A stretch of DNA of 64,000 bases, taken from positions 169,910 to 233,909 of the forward strand of contig NZ_PJMC01000006.1 of the NCBI RefSeq assembly GCF_002892795.1, written 5' to 3'. The notes beneath the pieces were generated by a model that was not told the origin of the DNA, searched no databases, and saw nothing but the letters and a program-made list of their open reading frames with translations. Within the stretch, counting starts at the first letter, position 1. Each line of letters opens with the position of its first letter. This document shows positions 60,635 through 64,000 of this stretch, one piece after another. Origin of the DNA: Arthrobacter sp. AFG20. Lineage in GTDB: Bacteria > Actinomycetota > Actinomycetes > Actinomycetales > Micrococcaceae. The translations under genes were made by a program, and so were the position numbers.

Positions 60635-62488
60635 GTGTCTCCCATGGCCCGCACCGCCCCGGTGCCCGCCGCGACAGATCCGGCCATCATTCGGAATTTC
60701 TGCATCATCGCGCACATTGACCACGGTAAGTCCACCCTGGCCGACCGCATGCTGCAGTTCACCGGCGTCGTGCAGTCCCGCGACATGAAGGCCCAGTATC
60801 TGGACCGCATGGATATCGAGCGAGAGCGCGGCATCACCATCAAGTCCCAGGCTGTCCGCATGCCCTGGGAACTGGGCGGTGTGAACTACGCGCTGAACAT
60901 GATCGACACGCCGGGCCACGTGGACTTCACCTACGAGGTGTCCCGTTCCCTTGCCGCCTGCGAGGGCGCCGTTCTGCTGGTGGACGCCGCGCAGGGCATC
61001 GAGGCCCAGACCCTGGCCAACCTGTATCTGGCCATGGAAAACGACCTCACCATCATCCCGGTCCTGAACAAGATTGACCTGCCGGCCGCCCAGCCGGAGA
61101 AGTACGCCGCCGAACTGGCCAGCCTCATCGGCGGCGATCCCGAAGATGTGCTGCTGGTCTCCGGCAAGACCGGCGTGGGCGTCGAGGCGCTGCTGGACAA
61201 GATCGTGCGCGACCTGCCCGCACCCGTCGGCGACCCGGACGCACCCGCCCGGGCGATGATCTTTGACTCCGTCTACGACACCTACCGCGGCGTGGTCACC
61301 TACGTCCGCGTGGTGGACGGCATGCTGCACCCGCGTGAGCGCATCCAGATGATGTCCACCAAGGCCAGCCACGAGCTCCTGGAAATCGGCGTGAGCTCCC
61401 CGGAGCCGACACCGTCCAAGGGCCTCGGCGTCGGGGAGGTGGGGTACCTCATCACCGGTGTGAAGGACGTCCGGCAGTCGAAGGTGGGCGACACCGTCAC
61501 CAATCTCGCCAAGCCCGCGTCGGAATCACTGAGCGGCTATGCGGATCCCAAGCCGATGGTGTTCTCGGGCCTCTACCCGCTGGACGGCACCGACTACCCG
61601 GTGCTGCGTGACGCGCTGGACAAGCTCAAGCTGAACGATGCAGCCCTGATCTACGAACCGGAAACCTCCGCGGCCCTCGGCTTCGGCTTCCGCGTGGGCT
61701 TCCTCGGGCTGCTGCACCTGGAGATCGTCCGTGAGCGCCTCGAACGCGAATTCAACCTGGACCTGATCTCCACGGCGCCCAACGTGGTCTACGAGGTCAC
61801 GCTCGAGGACAAGAACGTGATCACCGTGACGAACCCCAGCGAGTTCCCTTCCGGGAAGATCAACGAGGTCCGCGAACCCATGGTGGCCGCGACAATCCTC
61901 GCCCCCAACGAGTTTGTCGGCGCCATCATGGAGCTCTGCCAGGGCCGCCGCGGCGTCATGCGCGGCATGGACTACCTCTCCGAGGACCGGGTGGAACTGC
62001 GGTACTGGATGCCGCTGGCCGAGATCGTCTTCGACTTCTTTGACCTGCTTAAGTCCAAGACGCGCGGCTACGCCTCGCTGGACTGGAAGGCCGACGGCGA
62101 ACAGGTCGCCGACCTGGTCAAGGTGGACATCCTGCTCCAGGGCGAACAGGTGGACGCCTTCAGCGCCATCACCCACAAGGACAAGGCGTACGCCTACGGT
62201 GTGATGATGACCGGCAAGCTGCGCGAACTCATACCGCGCCAGCAGTTCGAAGTGCCTATCCAGGCAGCCATCGGGTCCCGGATCATCGCCCGCGAGTCCA
62301 TCCGCGCCATCCGCAAGGACGTTTTGGCCAAGTGCTACGGCGGCGACATCTCCCGTAAGCGCAAGCTGCTGGAAAAGCAGAAGGAAGGCAAGAAGCGCAT
62401 GAAGATGGTGGGGCGCGTGGAAGTGCCGCAGGAAGCCTTCATCGCAGCCCTGACCACTGACGAATCCAAGGACAAGGCCAAGAAGTAG
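60635..62488 (+). CDS. lepA: Elongation factor 4 (LepA), ribosome back-translocase GTPase
   Basis: 617-aa translational GTPase. G-domain motifs: AHIDHGKST (G1), DTPGHVDF (G3) and NKIDLP (G4), followed by domains 2, 3 and 5 and the LepA-specific C-terminal domain with basic tail (about 530-617; [18 protein letters not shown]). It acts on ribosomes during initiation or stalled elongation. GTG 60635 with AAGGACCCTGC upstream; an in-frame ATG three codons in is possible. It is followed 36 nt later by hemW, the standard lepA-hemW pair. Confidence 0.97.
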   Translation: MSPMARTAPVPAATDPAIIRNFCIIAHIDHGKSTLADRMLQFTGVVQSRDMKAQYLDRMDIERERGITIKSQAVRMPWELGGVNYALNMIDTPGHVDFTYEVSRSLAACEGAVLLVDAAQGIEAQTLANLYLAMENDLTIIPVLNKIDLPAAQPEKYAAELASLIGGDPEDVLLVSGKTGVGVEALLDKIVRDLPAPVGDPDAPARAMIFDSVYDTYRGVVTYVRVVDGMLHPRERIQMMSTKASHELLEIGVSSPEPTPSKGLGVGEVGYLITGVKDVRQSKVGDTVTNLAKPASESLSGYADPKPMVFSGLYPLDGTDYPVLRDALDKLKLNDAALIYEPETSAALGFGFRVGFLGLLHLEIVRERLEREFNLDLISTAPNVVYEVTLEDKNVITVTNPSEFPSGKINEVREPMVAATILAPNEFVGAIMELCQGRRGVMRGMDYLSEDRVELRYWMPLAEIVFDFFDLLKSKTRGYASLDWKADGEQVADLVKVDILLQGEQVDAFSAITHKDKAYAYGVMMTGKLRELIPRQQFEVPIQAAIGSRIIARESIRAIRKDVLAKCYGGDISRKRKLLEKQKEGKKRMKMVGRVEVPQEAFIAALTTDESKDKAKK

Positions 62489-62524
62489 TGATGACCGTGG
62501 CCGGAACCTCCGGGGGCCGCACCC

Positions 62525-63754
62525 ATGCCTAGCGTTCTTCCCCTCGGCGACCCCGCGCCGTCGGACGGCCTGCTGCCGCAACAGGCGGCGGACGGTGCGG
62601 CCGCCCGGGCCTTCGGGCTCTACGTGCACATCCCGTTCTGCGCGGTGCGGTGCGGTTACTGCGACTTCAACACCTATACCGCAACCGAGCTCGGCGGCGG
62701 CGCGTCCCAGGACGCTTACGCCTCCACCGCCATCTCGGAAGTGGACTTTGCCGCGCGGGTCCTTGACCGGTCGGGGTTGCCCGCCCGCAAGCTGAGCACC
62801 GTGTTTTTCGGTGGCGGCACGCCGACGCTCCTGCCCGCCGAGGACCTGGCCAGAATCCTCCGTGCCGCAATAGACACATGGGGGATCGAACCGGGAGCCG
62901 AAGTGACCACGGAGGCCAACCCGGACTCGGTCACGCCGGAATCCCTCCAACTGCTTGCCGATGCGGGCTTCACCCGGGTCTCCTTCGGCATGCAGTCCGC
63001 TGTGCCCCACGTGCTGAAGGTGCTGGACCGCACGCATACCCCGAGCCGTGTTCCGCTCGTGGTGCAGTGGGCGCGCGACGCCGGGCTGGCCGTCAGCCTG
63101 GACTTGATCTACGGAACACCGGGGGAGTCCCTCGAGGACTGGCGCTTTTCGCTCGAGACCGCCCTGTCGTACCAGCCGGACCACATCAGCGCCTATGCGC
63201 TGATCATTGAGGACGGCACCAAGCTCGCCGCCCAGATCCGCCGTGGCGAGGTTCCGGAAATCGACGACGACGACCACGCCGACAAGTACGAACTCGCCGA
63301 CCGGATGATCTCCGACGCCGGCCTGCACTGGTACGAGGTCAGCAACTGGTCCGCGACGCCGGAGCAGGCGTGCCGCCACAACCTCGCCTACTGGCGCGGG
63401 GACGACTGGTGGGGCATCGGCCCGGGCGCGCACTCGCACGTGGGCGGGGTGCGCTGGTGGAACGTCAAGCACCCCACCGCCTATGCCGGACGTCTGGGCT
63501 CGGGCGTCTCGCCGGCGGCAGGACGCGAAACGCTCGGCCCGGAAACCCGGGGCGTCGAAAAGGTCATGCTGGAAGCCCGGCTTTTCTCGGGGCTCGAGAC
63601 CGCTGCCCTCTCGCCCGCGGGGAGGAAGGCCGTGGCCGGGCTGATCGCCGACGGCCTCGTGGTGCCCGAGGACGCCTTCAGGGGCCGGCTTGTCCTCACG
63701 CTGAAGGGCCGCCTGCTGGCGGATGCCGTGGTCCGCAGGATCCTGCCGGACTAG
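62525..63754 (+). CDS. hemW: HemW-type radical SAM protein (heme chaperone / coproporphyrinogen oxidase-like)
   Basis: 409-aa radical SAM enzyme of the HemN-like family. The 4Fe-4S motif C-x3-C-x2-C is in IPFCAVRCGYCDF near residues 37-47; FFGGGTPTLL (SAM-binding GGGTP) is near 95; ISAYALIIEDGT and the C-terminal HemN winged-helix domain follow. Unlike true HemN it lacks the extra N-terminal Cys/heme-synthesis segment, so heme-binding HemW is the better call. ATG 62525; the first 28 residues are a non-conserved lead. Confidence 0.93.
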   Translation: MPSVLPLGDPAPSDGLLPQQAADGAAARAFGLYVHIPFCAVRCGYCDFNTYTATELGGGASQDAYASTAISEVDFAARVLDRSGLPARKLSTVFFGGGTPTLLPAEDLARILRAAIDTWGIEPGAEVTTEANPDSVTPESLQLLADAGFTRVSFGMQSAVPHVLKVLDRTHTPSRVPLVVQWARDAGLAVSLDLIYGTPGESLEDWRFSLETALSYQPDHISAYALIIEDGTKLAAQIRRGEVPEIDDDDHADKYELADRMISDAGLHWYEVSNWSATPEQACRHNLAYWRGDDWWGIGPGAHSHVGGVRWWNVKHPTAYAGRLGSGVSPAAGRETLGPETRGVEKVMLEARLFSGLETAALSPAGRKAVAGLIADGLVVPEDAFRGRLVLTLKGRLLADAVVRRILPD

Positions 63755-63850
63755 CCGCCACAACAGAAAAACAACGCGAGGTCACTTCCAGCCCAATATC
63801 CTTACGCAGAATCATACGGTCGTTGCAACATCTGATTTCTGGAGGTTGCC

Positions 63851-64000
63851 ATGCCGAGTGGTTATCGGGCGCCCGATGCGCTGAAGGATGAGTTCTTTTC
63901 ATTGCTCCGGCAGGGGGTGTCGGTGAAGGAAGCCTCTGCCCGGGTCGGGGTGTGGCGCAGCAATACGCAGCGGTGGCTGGGTAAGACTGGCGGCATGCTG
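63851..64000 (+). CDS. N-terminal part of a probable transposase (runs off the window)
   Basis: Open frame of 50 codons to the window edge, ATG 63851 with CTGGAGGTTGCC upstream. It begins MPSGYRAPDALKDEFF and contains a helix-turn-helix of the type found at the N-terminus of IS30-like transposases and similar proteins (GVSVKEASARVGVWRSNTQRW). Base composition is less GC-biased than hemW, in keeping with a mobile element. The 96-nt gap before it includes the palindrome GTTGCAAC (63822-63829), possibly part of a terminal inverted repeat. The catalytic part is outside the window, so the family is provisional. Confidence 0.55.
   Translation, partial: MPSGYRAPDALKDEFFSLLRQGVSVKEASARVGVWRSNTQRWLGKTGGML

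Noticed and set aside
61526..63763. Leftward 745-codon frame over lepA and hemW
   Set aside because: Antisense to two unmistakable genes.

Overview
The window looks like chromosome of a high-GC actinobacterium of the Micrococcaceae, closest in style to Arthrobacter or Pseudarthrobacter. The grounds are very GC-rich third codon positions, many GTG starts, translationally coupled operons with 1-8 nt overlaps, actinobacterial marker proteins (mIHF, acVLRF1, a motor-less PriA) and actinobacterial gene orders (ruvX-mltG-aroECKB-efp-nusB; pyrRBC-PH-carAB-pyrF-mihF-gmk-rpoZ-coaBC-metK-priA; comEA-comEC-holA-rpsT-lepA-hemW). I cannot name the species from sequence alone. No rRNA, tRNA or CRISPR array was seen.

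1-8.6 kb is an accessory catabolic island. Two back-to-back units each carry an IclR regulator and a 3-ketosteroid-dehydrogenase-like FAD flavoprotein. The leftward unit is iclR, an SDR dehydrogenase and a FAD enzyme cut by the window edge. The rightward unit is a FAD enzyme, iclR, and then a complete class I P450 system (P450, NAD(P)H reductase, 2Fe-2S ferredoxin). An identical 12-bp near-palindrome lies before the SDR operon and before the P450 operon, and is a candidate shared IclR operator. The substrate is unknown; a cyclic ketone, terpenoid or steroid-like compound is the reasonable guess.

8.6-39.7 kb is housekeeping. It holds a Vms1-like release factor, rarA, rpsD, two small membrane proteins and alaS, followed by the ruvX-mltG-shikimate-efp-nusB block. 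A convergent PrsW protease comes next. The pyrimidine operon then has a recognisable PyrR-binding hairpin in its leader, and is followed by mihF, gmk, rpoZ, coaBC, metK and priA.

39.7-49.5 kb is a mixed accessory segment. It contains leftward genes for a glycosyltransferase, an alpha/beta hydrolase, an aldo/keto reductase and a VOC protein. A SorC-type regulator is divergent from a glpD-glpF-glpK glycerol operon, and a secreted protein of unknown function follows.

49.5-64 kb returns to housekeeping. leuS is preceded by what looks like a ribosome-mediated leucine attenuator: a leaderless 8-codon peptide with three consecutive Leu codons, then an intrinsic terminator. This is the most striking regulatory signal in the window. 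After it come degV, a small protein, comEA, a comEC lacking its nuclease-like domain, holA, an unknown protein flanked by degenerate tandem repeats, rpsT, a solitary MazF/PemK-like protein, lepA and hemW. The start of a probable insertion-sequence transposase runs off the right edge.
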